DNA of 64,000 bases from Prorocentrum cordatum (GCA_963575745.1 CAUYUJ010003911.1:1-64000); one strand, 5' to 3'. Numbered from the stretch's first letter, positions 1-10,363 are shown. Made by a program: numbers and translations. The notes: generated from the sequence alone by a model not told the origin.

Positions 1-697
1 GGCACTCCCAGAAAGACCCTATCTGTTGCCACTGGCGAGGCCGAGATGTCTCTCGAGCCATAGTAGAAACATGCACGAAAGGTGTGTCGCTATCGAGCTG
101 CAATCTTGGCCATTGCGGCATCAGGCGCGCCGCTAGCACGCCGACGGCCCTAGCAACATCAAAATCTCGGCCAGGAGCAGCGAGCTCATCAGCCGAAGCA
201 ACAGGGTGAGCAGCTGCAGCCACCTTCGCAGCTGCATCCACTAGATTATTGCCCATGCGCCAAGACCGCTCTTGGGCGCCAACGGCCTCGTCAATATTTA
301 AGCAAGCCTTCACCGTATGCACAATCAGGCCCGTGAGGTTCGAACGGATAACTTGGGCACAGCCAGCACATGGTCTCTTGTAGCTGGTCTGTTCTTCCCA
401 AAGCAACTCAGCGCAACCCACGACACTGAAGCAGTCTGGGCGCACTGTCGATCGGCCAGCGATGAACCCCACAGCGGCACAGAAGGCATGGCATTCAGCA
501 CTCTGGGGGGTCTGGGGGCATGGCGGCCAAACAGGGCCCCTAATACGACTGACTTCCTGCAGGGCACCAGGGCCCACCGGGGCAGCGGCCCGCCCCGCCC
601 TGGTCAATTCGCTGGCGCGGCGCCGAAAGGAGGAACCATCGACAATGATAGGGCCACGGAAGTCTCTCCCAGAGCTCCGTGACGACCCCTTCTCTAT
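1..697 (-). pseudogene. RNase H domain of the LINE pol (open frame, runs off the window)
   Basis: A minus-strand frame is open without a stop from 697 to the window edge, about 232 codons, closed upstream by a TAG at 698-700. It has no ATG of its own and must be the continuation of pol after a frameshift. It contains a type I RNase H signature with all four catalytic acids in order: Asp in VDGSSF (codon 638-640), Glu in SAECHAF (494-496), Asp in RPDCFS (434-436) and Asp in GNNLVDAAAK (236-238). RNase H removes the RNA strand of the RNA-DNA hybrid during retrotransposition. The domain looks chemically intact although the rest of pol is broken. The sequence after the last Asp, down to position 1, is the C-terminal tail and is incomplete. 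Confidence 0.78.
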
Positions 698-1876
698 CTA
701 AAGGCCGAGGGAAGCGCTCGGCAGAGTGACGGGAAAGCCCGTGGCACGCCAGCGGGTCGCCCGCTTGCGCCGCCCATGCCTGGACCTCAGCTGGCACAAG
801 TTCGCTCGCAAGGTCGGCGCGAGCTGGGCACCCCCACGGTCGGCGCCTCAGCGCGCCACGAGTTGACAGGCAAAGTTCGCACGCATCTTCCATTCGATAC
901 CCCCTGCCCCGATCCCTGGCCCGAGTCCATGCAGCATCACAGGAGACAGCCCGACTGCAACCTTTGCCCCACAGGGGCATTTTCCTCGAAGCAAGCCATG
1001 ATAGGGCCCCATCAATGCACACGCCCCCCACGTTGCGACGGCCCCCCAACTCCCACTGAAGAACGCGAGCACTCGCCCGCAAGAAAGGCCCTAACCATAG
1101 CGGGGAATATTTCCGCAAGGTGGAAATCGCAGCCACGGGCCATGCCCAAGGGCCGCGAAGGAGGGCACAATCCAGGACGGCCGCCAAGGTCTCGCGCATC
1201 GCACTGAGGGGCCCCGCGACGGATCTCCAGGGCCCAGAGGGCTCCCGAAACACAATTTCCCAAGCTGCTCTCAACGTGGCGAACGAAAGAGAGCGGGGGC
1301 ACGATCGACGGCGCACGATCCACACCTCCTTCGCCCACCGAACAACAGCAGCAGTGCAGGCCGTGGCAGGGGGGTCTCCGCGGCACAACAGAAGGGCGGC
1401 GAGGGACCCCCCCCCCCGCCGTCGGCTCAAGAGCTTTGCTAGCCAGCCTCCCGAGGAGCAGAAGCCCCCAGCCCGAGACCCCTGCAATCTCCGCGCCGCA
1501 GGCCACACCGGACACTGGGCCCGCCGAAAGAAATGCGTTTGATACGCTGTCCGCTGACCGAGGGTTTCAGTCGAGCGAGCTCGTGCGTTCTGACTGACGC
1601 GCGCCGTTGCCTCCCCTTCGCCCTCGCATTCCTTCCCCGACACCGAGCGGGCCCACCCACGGCGTCGCCCACGCCGAGGTCCACAGCAGAGGAGGCATCG
1701 CGGACTGGGCCAGCGAGGCCACCCACAGCACGAGACAACGCTCTCCTCCCCGGGGGTCTCGAAAAAGCCACCAGCGCCAACTTATACCAGCCAACCCCCC
1801 GGGCCAAAACATCGCACAACTGATGCGCGGCCTGGGGGGGGCCGCAGAATTTCACGAAATGAGCCCGCGGCCCCAA
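698..1876 (-). pseudogene. RT thumb/connection and Cys-motif region of the LINE pol, frameshifted
   Basis: Three overlapping minus-strand frames carry pieces of the stretch between the RT palm and RNase H. Recognisable landmarks are ACGAEIAGVSGW (near 1500), which matches the YGAE..GVS signature after the RT in dinoflagellate LINE proteins, and ACELCLSTRGALRR followed by PWGCPA (near 880-820), a Cys-x2-Cys motif whose expected His is replaced by Arg. RFPRPLDREGVVTELW then leads into the RNase H region in a different frame. No single frame covers the segment, so it is scored as broken. Identification rests on memory of the family pattern and on order with the flanking RT and RNase H. Confidence 0.6.
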
Positions 1877-2620
1877 GCCCCCCGTCGTCGACGCGCAGCT
1901 TGAGCTGGACCTGATGGGGGGGCACGAGCGACGAAAACATCGAGGTCATGGATGGCGTTAACCCTGGGAAAGGCGGCAGCGAGGGAGCACCCTGCTACCA
2001 CCCCTCAAATGGCCCCGTAGGGCCCATCCACAAAACCACCCAAAGACAAGAAGCCGGGCTCGGAGTACGCGGCGAGACAGAGGCACGCAACACCAAGGGG
2101 GAAGCCCGTCTGGTGGCATCGAAGCGCCAGCACATGAAGATCAATTGTTTCGTCATATCTATACATCTCAGAGATCAGGGCGGCAACTTCTTCTCCGCCC
2201 GCAGCCCCGCCCTCCGCGCGCGCAGCCCGGCGCCAGACAACGCCCTGGGCCCCCTCGAAAGGGCCGGCACAAGAGTAGGAGCACATAAACTGTCTCTTCC
2301 AGGCATCAGCGAGAGGTCGACGGAGATTGCCATGCATCCTGAAAATGCCGCTAACTATTCAAATGGGTCTGAAGCCAGAGGAGGGTTTAGCAATGAGCGC
2401 GAGCGTGATGAAACCGATCTGACATGGGATAACCGCCGACCTCTCCATGAGAGAAAACAACTCGCAAAGCGCAGAGAGGGATCCATCGCTCATCATGCAA
2501 AAATGGAATATGTGAAACCCATCGACAGTGACCGCCGCGCTGTCGCAGAACTTGCGAGAGACGGCGCGAACGTCATCCACTTCGAAGGGGGGAGGGGCGC
2601 AGCCTGAACCCCTCGGAGGA
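1877..2620 (-). pseudogene. Reverse transcriptase fingers/palm of the LINE pol, degenerate
   Basis: The minus strand here reads as non-LTR RT fingers and palm in several frames. VDGFHIFHF and LIAKPSSGFRPI (2580-2359) match the fingers signature, where the family normally has VDGF.P..F and LI.KP.GG.RPI. The next frame (2337-2005) gives CAGPFEGAQGVVWRRAARAE and then GFPLGVACLCLAAY, the helix after motif A. Motif A itself reads LISEMYRYDETI, so the catalytic Asp appears lost or displaced. Motif C is RVDD at 1884-1895, with both Asp kept but Tyr or Phe replaced by Arg. A stop closes the first frame at 2359-2361. This would be the polymerase of target-primed reverse transcription but is clearly inactive as read. 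Confidence 0.72.
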
Positions 2621-3040
2621 ACCGAGGCTTAAGGCGGCCATCCTTCCAGGGATCCGAAAAACAAGCTCGCTCAGCTCTCAGCAGGGACAGGAGGGCCGCC
2701 GCCACCACCCCGCCTTCGTATAGGGCGGTCGTGGACCCGCGGGGTGGGGCCCTTCGAGACCGCATGGATCCGCTTCGCCCTTTGGTCGACCCGATGAAGG
2801 AGCCACTCGTTCCATTATCGCGCAGCCCGCTTCCTGGCGTCGGACTCGCCCTCGCCAAGGCGGGCAGCAATATGATCCTGCCACGCAGACGCGTCGCGCG
2901 AAAAAAATGGCACGCGCGCCGTGGCCCATGCGCAAAATCAAAGGGGGGGAAGGTGGAAGAGGGGAGAAGAAGGGCAAGACATCGCCCCTCGGGGCCCAGC
3001 AACGGGGTCCGAATCCCAGGTGGGGGGGGGGCGGGGGAGG
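2621..3040 (-). other. LINE pol remnant upstream of RT, unassigned
   Basis: This stretch lies between the RT fingers and the minisatellite. The minus strand is open in more than one frame (for example EERVAPSSGRPKGEAD-like text near 2820), and is probably the pre-RT linker of pol. I cannot name a motif in it. Confidence 0.4.
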
Positions 3041-3850
3041 CGGCGCGCGTCGCGACGCGGAATAAAGTGCTCGGAGCGGAGGGGGCACGGGGCGGAGGTC
3101 CCACTGGGGCGCTGGGGGCGCGGAGAGGAGGGGTGGGTGGGGTGTGTCGCGACGCGGAATAAACTGGTCGGGGCGGAGGGGGCACTGGGCGGGGCTTGGG
3201 GCAGAGGGCCACGGGGCGGGGGTCCAACTGGGGCGCTGGGGACGGGGGGGGGGGGGAGGTGGTGCGTCGCGACGCGGAATAAAATTGTCGGGGCGGAGGG
3301 GGCGCGGGGCGGAGCCCCCACTGGGGCGCTGGGGCGCGGGGAGGGAGGCGGGGGAGGTGGTGTGCGTCGCGACGCGGAATAAGCGTCGTGGCGGAGGGGG
3401 CAGCGAGCGGGGCTCCCGCGGGGCGCTGGGGGCGCGGGGGGGGCTCGGGGCGGAGAGCCCGTCGCGGGGCGCCCACTCTGGCGCTGGGGGGTGAAGGGGG
3501 AGGGGGGAAGGGGGGAAGTGGGGGGGGGGGGGGGGGGGGGGCGACGCGGAATAATGCGCTCGTGGCGGAGGAGGCAGCGGGCGGGGCCCCTGCTGGGGCG
3601 CTGGGGGCGCGGGGGAGCTCGGGGCAGAGAGCCACCGCGCGGGGGCCCCACTCTGGCGCCGGGTGCGCGGCGGGGGGAGGGGAGGGCGGGCGACGCTGAA
3701 TTGGCGAAAGGGGCAGTGGGCGGGGCCCCCGCTGGTGCGCCGGGGGCGCGGGAGGGGGATCGGGGCAGAGAGCCAGGGCGCGGGGGCCCCACCCTGGCGC
3801 TGGGGGCGCGGGGGGGGGGGGGGCAAGGGGCGACGCGGAATAAAATGGTC
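3041..3850. repeat. GC-rich minisatellite inside the LINE pol, about six diverged units
   Basis: Irregular units of about 100-125 bp each carry CGACGCGGAATAA (starting near 3053, 3150, 3270, 3370, 3542 and 3831), joined by G-rich text such as GGGGCGCTGGGGGCGCGGGG. Later units are longer or have lost the anchor. CGTCGCGACG is palindromic. A run of about 20 G lies at 3522-3541. The array separates endonuclease-side from RT-side remnants, so it either inserted into or expanded within pol. The long Pro-rich minus-strand frames across it are a by-product of the GC-rich repeat. Confidence 0.85.
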
Positions 3851-4289
3851 GGAGCTCTAGACACCCTGCGCACGAAAATAAAAGTGGCCCCTGGGGCAGC
3901 AAGCGCCGCCGCAGCGCCCGAAGGCGCAGGACGGGCTTCAGGCAGCGCAGCAGCGTCGCGGCCAGACTGCAAAGCCTCGGTCGCAAGCACGGCAGCAGCC
4001 GAGGGCTAGATGCTAGGCCATCGGCAATGCGCTGGGGCGGGGGGCGCAAGAAGTGCAGCGTGTCGCCGAGGCCGCAGAGGTCCTGAGCGGCCCAGCAGGT
4101 TGCAACCTCATGTGCCTTGGAGTTGAGCCACCCTTGCGCGAACAGAACAGGCTGCTTCGGGCCCCGGCAGCCGGGCCCAAGAATGTTCTTCCAACGCATC
4201 TTGGGGGGGGCCTTCCCACGAGAGCCCAAGACAGCCAGGTCGGAACCCGCGGCAGCAGCAACCTGGAGTCGGCTAGCCCACACCGATAA
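3851..4289 (-). pseudogene. LINE pol linker between endonuclease and RT
   Basis: On the minus strand GSRGKAPPKMRWKNILGPG (near 4220-4170) is followed by a Leu/Arg-rich stretch. I recognise this as the linker between endonuclease and RT in dinoflagellate LINE pol, where a basic RW..ILP-like motif recurs. An alternative frame (4447-4013) carries RKAVGKGDFELAQSHISLSYRC. There is no catalytic motif. The call rests on position and pattern only. Confidence 0.45.
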
Positions 4290-5207
4290 CTAAGACTGAT
4301 ATGGGACTGCGCCAGTTCGAAGTCCCCCTTTCCCACGGCTTTCCGAGCTCGGTCCAGCACGCGGTCGACGGATGCCCCCAAAGCAGGAAAATTGTGGACA
4401 GACGAAACAGGGGGGCATGGCCTGAGCTGGAAGCCGCGGGCGGTCACGAAAGCTCAACGCCGACAGCCTACCAAGCGCGGGTCGAAGGGCGAGCCGAACA
4501 GGAGAGCGGGGGGAGAGGCCTCTATCCTGCTGAATTTCAACATTGGCCACCCCTCTCGCGACCCCGTGGGTCGCGAAAAAGAAATCGCGCACCTTAGCCC
4601 CCGCAACTGAGTTACGCGCGGCGTCGCCAGGAACGATCCACTGGCCAAGCTTGTCGTCGAGATCCGCACCAACAGTCGCCGACGGCTCCACGCTGCAATC
4701 TCCACCAAGCACGCCAGGGTAGCCCACGGCGTCCACGCGAGCCCCCGCAGCGGAGAGGATATAGAGGTTAGGGTCGGACAAGCCGCGGCAATCGTGGAAG
4801 TAGATAGAGAGGCAAAGGAGCCGAGTCGAGTCGGGCAGCTCTGCCATCGCAGCAGTAGCCCTGCGCGGGGCCACCCCCATGCCTGACGCCAGCGCAAAGA
4901 GCCCAAGTCCAGAGCGGACCAGGGTCGCCACGCCCGCCGACGGCCCTCCTCCTGACCCAACAAGGTGGAAGAAACAATGATTTCCATCCGTTGCGCCTGT
5001 GCCACGATAAAGCCGAGTCGATTTTGCCCGGAAAGAGACGGTGATCCCGCAACAACATGATGCGCGCACGCGTGCGCGACAACCACCCGTGAGCCGATCC
5101 CCAGCCCGAGACATTGCACGTTTCGACGATGGGCTGGAAGGCGTCGGCGGGGAAGTCGGCGGGGCCCAGTGGCGCCACCATGGGGGCCCCGGAGTGCTCA
5201 CCCCCAT
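4290..5207 (-). pseudogene. EEP (APE-like) endonuclease domain of the LINE, degenerate
   Basis: A 305-codon minus-strand frame holds the second half of an endonuclease/exonuclease/phosphatase fold. Visible landmarks are SAGVATLVRSGLGL (about residues 90-103), LCLSIYFHDCRGLSDPNL (131-148), the core motif VLGGDCSVEP (166-175; the family has GGDxNxEP, so Asp is kept and Asn is Ser) and SPRSPVRL (232-239; normally SPHSPV, so the catalytic His is Arg). In a LINE this domain nicks target DNA to prime reverse transcription. With the His replaced and Asn changed, cleavage activity is unlikely. The initial ATG is probably not biological; the domain should continue from frames toward 5.6 kb, where C runs have destroyed the reading frame. 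Confidence 0.75.
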
Positions 5208-5302
5208 CGTCTGGCTTAAGCGGGCGCGTCAGAAAAATGGGCCACACAGGTTTGGGGCGGGGAGGTTCAGGCGAACCCGACTTGGGCGCAACAGGAACAT
5301 AC

Positions 5303-5333
<31 letters not shown>

Positions 5334-5701
5334 GACATCAGAGAGGGGCCAGCCGCGCCCCTTCCAAAACTTGAGCCCAAGCCCCCAGGAGGCCAGGGGC
5401 TATGAAAGCTTGTCAGGCAAGAGCCAGGCACAACCTCCATAGCTAGCCCACATAATCCCAGAAAGAACCTGGAGGGCGACATGTGAACGTCAAACCTACT
5501 CCCGTGGCCCCTGTGCCCCCGAGTCTGCAGGGGCCCCGACCTCGGCTGGCATCGCGCAAAAACTTGGGCCCCCGCAGGGGGCCAAAGAAGGGGCAACAGG
5601 CACAGGGCCCACAACAAAGTTATTGCAAACTACTGGCCCACATGGGCTCTCAGGAACTTGTTCACCCGCGTTCCCAGCCCCCCCCCCCCCCCCCCTCCCA
5701 G

Positions 5702-5736
<35 letters not shown>

Positions 5737-5789
5737 CACGCGGGCAGCTGCGGGCGGGGGGGGGGGGGGGAGAAGGGGGGGGCTCTCTT
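5208..5789. repeat. Homopolymer C and G runs breaking the LINE between ORF1-like and EEP parts
   Basis: There is a C29 run at 5305-5333, C18 at 5678-5695, C34 at 5702-5735, G15 at 5756-5770 and G8 at 5775-5782. The C and G runs flank about 20 bp containing GGGCAGCTGCGGGC, so they could pair as a hairpin. Minus-strand coding text on both sides no longer shares a frame. I see no other gene here. Confidence 0.85.
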
Positions 5790-6914
5790 GCCAACAGCTC
5801 GGCAGCGCGATATTTGACGCCCTGAAGGCCAGCGGGAGCAGCAGCACCGCCGCCTTCCTCCATTGGGACGCGCGCCGCTGCTGCCGCCGCGGCCGCCTGC
5901 TGGGCTCGCTGACCGTCGCCTTCGGGAGAGGCGTCCTCAAGCACCGCAGTGCCGACATGATCTGGCGGCTCGTCCTGTCTGCGACGCTTGGTAGGGAGCC
6001 TGGATATCATATGTTCCTGCTCTCCCTGAAACGCTTTGGCCTTCCCCAGAGCATCGCCAAACAACTTGCAAACTGCCTGCTGAAGGAATTGCTTGAGCTC
6101 GGCAGACCGCCACTCAGCCTCATCAGCATCCTCTCCAGTGATAGCATAGTCGCCCTGGGGCTTGAGCAAGCTCTCGACGGATATAGGGATATCCTTTGCC
6201 GAGCAATGCTGGATGTCACATATGCCGAAGGCAGGGGCGCTGGGCCAGACTGAGCCACCTCCGCATGAAGATCCTGCACCAGCTTGTTGTGGGCTGCCTC
6301 AGCCTCTTGCAGCTGGTTGCTGAGATCCTGGATGCGGTCGCGCTGAGCCCTCACATCTGCCACCATACGCTCGTGCACGTTGCAAGCCTTGTCCGTCTTC
6401 TCGCGGAGCTGGCGCAGGTCGTGGAACGCACGGTTGGCCTGAGCTTGCAGCGGCACCACGGGGAGGCGGTGGGCGCTGGCCATGTGCCCGAGGCGCTCGA
6501 ACGAGGACACCAGCGCCGCGAGCTCGGCGACAGAAAGCTCCTGGTCCACGAAAGAGCTGCCAGCGCCGCGGCCAGCACCACGATCGGCAGGCGCCTGGGC
6601 ACCACCCTGCTCTCCACGCTCCATCGCGAACTGAGGGCCCGAGCGCAGCGGCAGGCGCTGATCCTGGCCCAATGGGGCCAGTCGCGCCAGCTGCCGCCGC
6701 CGTTGCTGCCGCCGTGGGAGTACGCCTGTTGATGTTCCCCGCGCACAACTTTGCAGTGCTTGCAGAACCACTAACCGAGCTTGTTGCGCTGGCACCCGCA
6801 CTCCGCGCACTCCCAAGTTCTGCCTCCAGCCGCCACAATGGCCCAGCCGCCAGAACGCTGCTGCTGCTGCTGCTGCCGCCAGGGGGCGACGCCAGACGAG
6901 GGAGGAGGAGCCAT
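5790..6914 (-). pseudogene. Zinc-finger plus coiled-coil ORF upstream of the EEP domain, broken
   Basis: From an ATG at 6914-6912 the minus strand reads MAPPPSSGVAPW, a short Gln run, then TWECAECGCQRNKLG, an in-frame TAG at 6773-6771 (codon 48), then WFCKHC. Ignoring the stop this is a W-x-C-x2-C...C-x2-C finger resembling the RanBP2 type. After a frameshift near 6660 a second frame carries a heptad-rich segment (about 6560-6240) with LSVAELAALVSSFERLGH and RIQDLSNQLQEAEAAHNKLV, likely a coiled coil. After another shift near 6240 a third frame gives AEWRSAELKQFLQQAVCKLF and a basic PTKRRRQDEP. Its position directly 5' of the endonuclease suggests an ORF1-like or N-terminal nucleic-acid-binding part of the LINE. 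Function is inferred. Confidence 0.6.
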
Positions 6915-7151
6915 GCTGCGAAACACAAGCGAGAAGTCGTTGGCGATCACCTTGTTTTAACCCCCGATGAAGGGGGTTCTCAAGACTGCACACTGATGGT
7001 AACAGTACAAGATGTATCTGGCACTGCAAAAGCTAGGGCAAAAGGGGTTTGAGATGAGGAGGAGGAGGAGGAGGAGGAGGAGGAGGAGGAGGAGGAGGAG
7101 GAGGAGGTGGAGCAGGAGGAGCAAGAGGAGCAGGAGGAAGAGGTCGAGAAG

Positions 7152-7183
<32 letters not shown>

Positions 7184-7980
7184 GGAGGAGGAGGGAGGAG
7201 GACAACGCAGAGACCGCAAGCGGGAGCCGAAGAGGCGCCCCCCCCCCCTGGGGCGCACCGAGAAGGGCAGCCGCTTCCTCTCCAGGGCCCCGAGCCCTCA
7301 CGAGCCAGCCCGGCGAGGGGGGCCCCCGCCCCCCGCCAACCCGCCCAGCCACGCCCCGCGGGCGCCCCGCGGGCGGCCGCCGTCGCTTCGGAGGCCGCCT
7401 TCGCTTCTGGGGGGGGTCGAAAGGATTCCACCTGGGTCCGCCGGAGGCACCTCTGCACCACCTGCCTGGCCAGGGACCTCCTGGGCTCCAGCGTCATCGG
7501 CACAGTGAGCGCCATCCGCCTCGGAGAGCCAGGCCGACGCCACCGAAAATCGAAGGGGGGCGCCCCGCTTGCAGGGTTCCAGACGCCTTGGAGAGATCTG
7601 AGCGCGGGTGCTTCGGCGCTCGGCCAGCGTCCGAGGGGCGCCGCCGTCGGGGCCCAGGGCCGTCCCAAGCCCCGTCCCTCTCGGGTGCGCGCCCCGCCTC
7701 TGCTGCGCGCCGGCCTGCGAGGAGGCCGATGCGGCGACCTCCGAGGCGCCTGCCGCAGGGCGGGGGGGGGAGGGAGGGGGGCAACGCTTTGCCGACCCCA
7801 GGACGCTGGGTGATCGAGGCTGTGGAGAGAGGAAGAGCGGGGAGGGGAAGAAGGAGCGAGGCTGAAGCGCGAGGAAGAGCGAGGAGGGAGAGAAGGAGCG
7901 AGGGTGGAACTGCGAGGAGGAGCGGGGAGAGGGAGATGGAGCGAGGCGCGAGGAGGAGGAGAAGGAGGAAGAGGAGGAGG
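6915..7980. repeat. GGA microsatellite and purine-rich spacer, no recognised gene
   Basis: A nearly pure GGA tract runs from 7056 to about 7201. GC-rich text follows (7202-7790), and a G/A-rich tract from about 7790 to 7980 grades into GGA again. The plus-strand frame through here (7012-8097) is Arg/Glu-rich because of the repeat, and I do not regard it as a gene. The last GGA tract borders family 1 copy A. Confidence 0.75.
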
Positions 7981-9000
7981 ACTAGCGTAAACCCAAGAGT
8001 CATCAACGATTTTGGAATTAACCCTCCCTCCAAGCTCCCCCTTAACAACGGTTCATTTCCATTGAGGGAACTGCCTCGTTGGAAGACAACCATTTGAAGA
8101 TCCTGAAGCATGCCAAAACGTTGTTCTCGGCTTTTTTCACGCCACGTATCAACTTGACTGCTGCGTCTTGACGATCCGGAATCGTGCCAGAGCGCCACTT
8201 TGGGGACTTTCAACACAGCGAATCAACATAACCGTTGCACCCGCATAATCCTGAATCCTGCCAAAACACCATTTCTGATACGCTGTTCATGGGAAGCCGT
8301 CAAACTCCTGCAAAGATTGAAAACGAATGTGCGCGGCGCTAAGGCGAGAGCCACATGTTGAAAACCACCCGCCCTCAATCCGCGAAAATCCTGCAAATCT
8401 TTAAAACGAATGCGCGCGGCGCCAAGGCAAGAGCCACATTTTGAAAACGATCCGCCCTCCACACGTGAAACTCTTGCAAACTCATAAAACGAATGTGCGC
8501 GGCGCTAAGGCGAGAGCCACATTTCTTTAAAGAAACCGCCCTCAATCCGTGAAACTTCTGGAAATGATTAAAACAAATGTGCGCGGCGCTAAACCGAGAG
8601 CCACATTTTGAAAAGGAACCGCCCTCAATCCGTGAAACACTTGCAAATATTCAGAACGAACGTGCGCGGCGCTAAGGCGAGAGCCACATTTTGAAAACCA
8701 CCCGCCTTCAATCCGTGAAACTCTTGCAAAGATTGAAAACGAATGTGCGCGGCGCTAAGGCGAGAGCCACATGTTGAAAACCACCCGCCCTCAATCCGTG
8801 AAACTCTTGCAAATGCTGAAACGAATGTGCGCGGAGCCAATGCGAGAGCCACATTTTGAAAACGGCCCGACCTCAATCCGTGAAACTGCTGCAGATTTTT
8901 TTAAGCTGCAGAATCAGAAATTGTGAGGAAGTCTCAGGCGAAACGCCCGGCCCGCCCTAAAAACTGGCCTCGGGTTGCGACAATGAGACGTTATCTATTA
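7981..9000 (-). repeat. Family 1 modular repeat, copy A
   Basis: Read on the minus strand: a head with CCCGAGGCCAGTTTTTAGGG (near 8985-8950), then about seven ~82-bp units (8290-8900), each with GTGGCTCTCGCCTTAGCGCC, then ~72-bp units carrying CTGGCACGATTCCGGATCGT, ending in CCAAAATCGTTGATGACTC next to GGA/TCC tracts on both sides. The same module order recurs at 11.8, 14.5, 15.4, 46.8, 47.6, 55.1 and 62.4 kb. Short open frames inside are accidental, since 82 is not divisible by 3. Confidence 0.85.
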
Positions 9001-10004
9001 GGAGAAGAGATGGAGGAGGAGGAGGAGGAGGAGGAGGAGGAGGAGGAGGAGGAGGAGGAGGAGGAGGAGGAGGGGGGCCGACCACATGCGATCGCCATCA
9101 CTGGGGCCGTAGTTGGGGCTGGTTTAGGGGGCGTGCCACGCGTGAGGGGTGTGCAAGAACGGTTGGCCAGCCGCATGCGGGCAACCCGCAAAGAGCGGTA
9201 GTAATCATGGCTCCCGATAGGACGATGAGGGGTGGGCCGGGCCGTAGTTGGAGCCGAGGTGGAGCAGCAGCAGCAGCAGGAAGAGAGCGAGGATGACGAG
9301 GCACCACCGATTCATATCAGAACTCGACGAAGGGTTCCAAAAACGAGCCACGGGAATTACCAGGGCATTGTGCGCTTGGGTGGAAACTCGGGTGGGCGAC
9401 TCCACCAGTGGCGCAAGACGCCAGCGGCAAATGGGGGGATAAAAAAAAACAAGGGGGGAGGAAGAGGTGGAAAGAGCACGAGCAGGACCGCTGTTCTCCC
9501 CCGGTCAGGCCGGCCTTTCTTCGAGGAGCCTCGCCCGGTGATCGAAAGAAGAGGCGGACCCCCGACCTCCGACGTAGTGAGGAAAGCACGACATCGGCCC
9601 TGCCTTTGCACATGACGTCTTGAGCCAAATCGGTCCGCGAGGGCCCCAGGGGAGGAAAGAGGGCAGAGCCGCACATCGTGCTTGTGTCACGTTGCCCAGG
9701 GGATGCGGCTGGAGAGCGTGGAGGTCGAGGAGCAGCACGAGCAGGAGAAGGAGAGGAAGACAGGAGGAGGCGGGGGAGAACGCAGAAAGAGGCACAGGAT
9801 GAGCCTGGATGGGAGGAAGGGGAGGGGGGGCAAATGGACGAAAGGGAGACAGAAAAAGGAGGTGGAGGAGGAGAAGGCCACTCGGCCTTCCACCATGGGG
9901 TATGGATTCCCTTGCGACCCTGGCGAGCCTTGCCAGGTTGCACCGCACTGAACCCCCTTGGCATCGGCCGAACATACATACCCGCCCTCGATCTGCTCAC
10001 TCGC
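9001..10004. other. GGA tract then a spacer with no recognised gene
   Basis: GGA repeats occupy about 9010-9073. The rest is mixed sequence with purine-rich plus-strand stretches (9430-9480, 9720-9880). Several open frames on both strands overlap, but none shows a domain I know. At 9619-9629 there is an 11-base match to the end of the spliced leader, on the minus strand (see findings). Confidence 0.6.
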
Positions 10005-10315
10005 CACAACTCACCATCATCACCATCATCGTCATCGCCATCCTCACCGTCAACAACGACAACGACGCCCCCATCATGAGCGTCATACTTCTCATTCGCG
10101 TCACCATCGTGAGTATCATTATCATCATTGTAAGCATCATCCTCATCAGCAGCAGCATCAGCAGCAGCATCAGCAACAGCATCATCACCATCATCAGCAT
10201 CATCAGCATCACCACCACCATCACCATCGCCATCACCATCACCATCACCATCATCACCATCCTCTATCACCACTATCAGCGTCGCGACTGTCATCATATC
10301 CAGTGGCCGTCAGGG

Positions 10316-10363
<48 letters not shown>

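Larger units (their letters stand above)
1..6914 (-). mobile_element. Decayed non-LTR (LINE-like) retrotransposon, 3' end beyond the window
   Basis: Reading the minus strand from 6914 down to 1, protein fragments appear in the order of a dinoflagellate-type LINE: a zinc-finger/coiled-coil ORF, an EEP (APE-like) endonuclease, a reverse transcriptase, a Cys motif, then RNase H. Each segment reads well for 70-230 codons and then continues in another frame, and the frame changes often lie near G or C runs. One in-frame TAG breaks the zinc finger and a minisatellite (3041-3850) splits the pol region. No LTRs are seen. I infer one inactive element in which indels accumulated in GC-rich DNA; some frame breaks could be assembly errors in homopolymers. 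Domain calls are by motif recognition, not by a search. Confidence 0.8.

Noticed and set aside
2995-3025. tRNA T-arm-like GGGGTCCGAATCCC
   Set aside because: No matching acceptor, D or anticodon arms around it; it lies in LINE remnant.
2493-4283. 596-codon Pro-rich minus-strand frame
   Set aside because: Most of it is the GC-rich minisatellite. Only its ends carry LINE text, so it is not one gene.
7012-8097. 361-codon Arg-rich plus-strand frame
   Set aside because: It spans GGA repeats, GC-rich spacer and part of family 1, with no recognisable domain.
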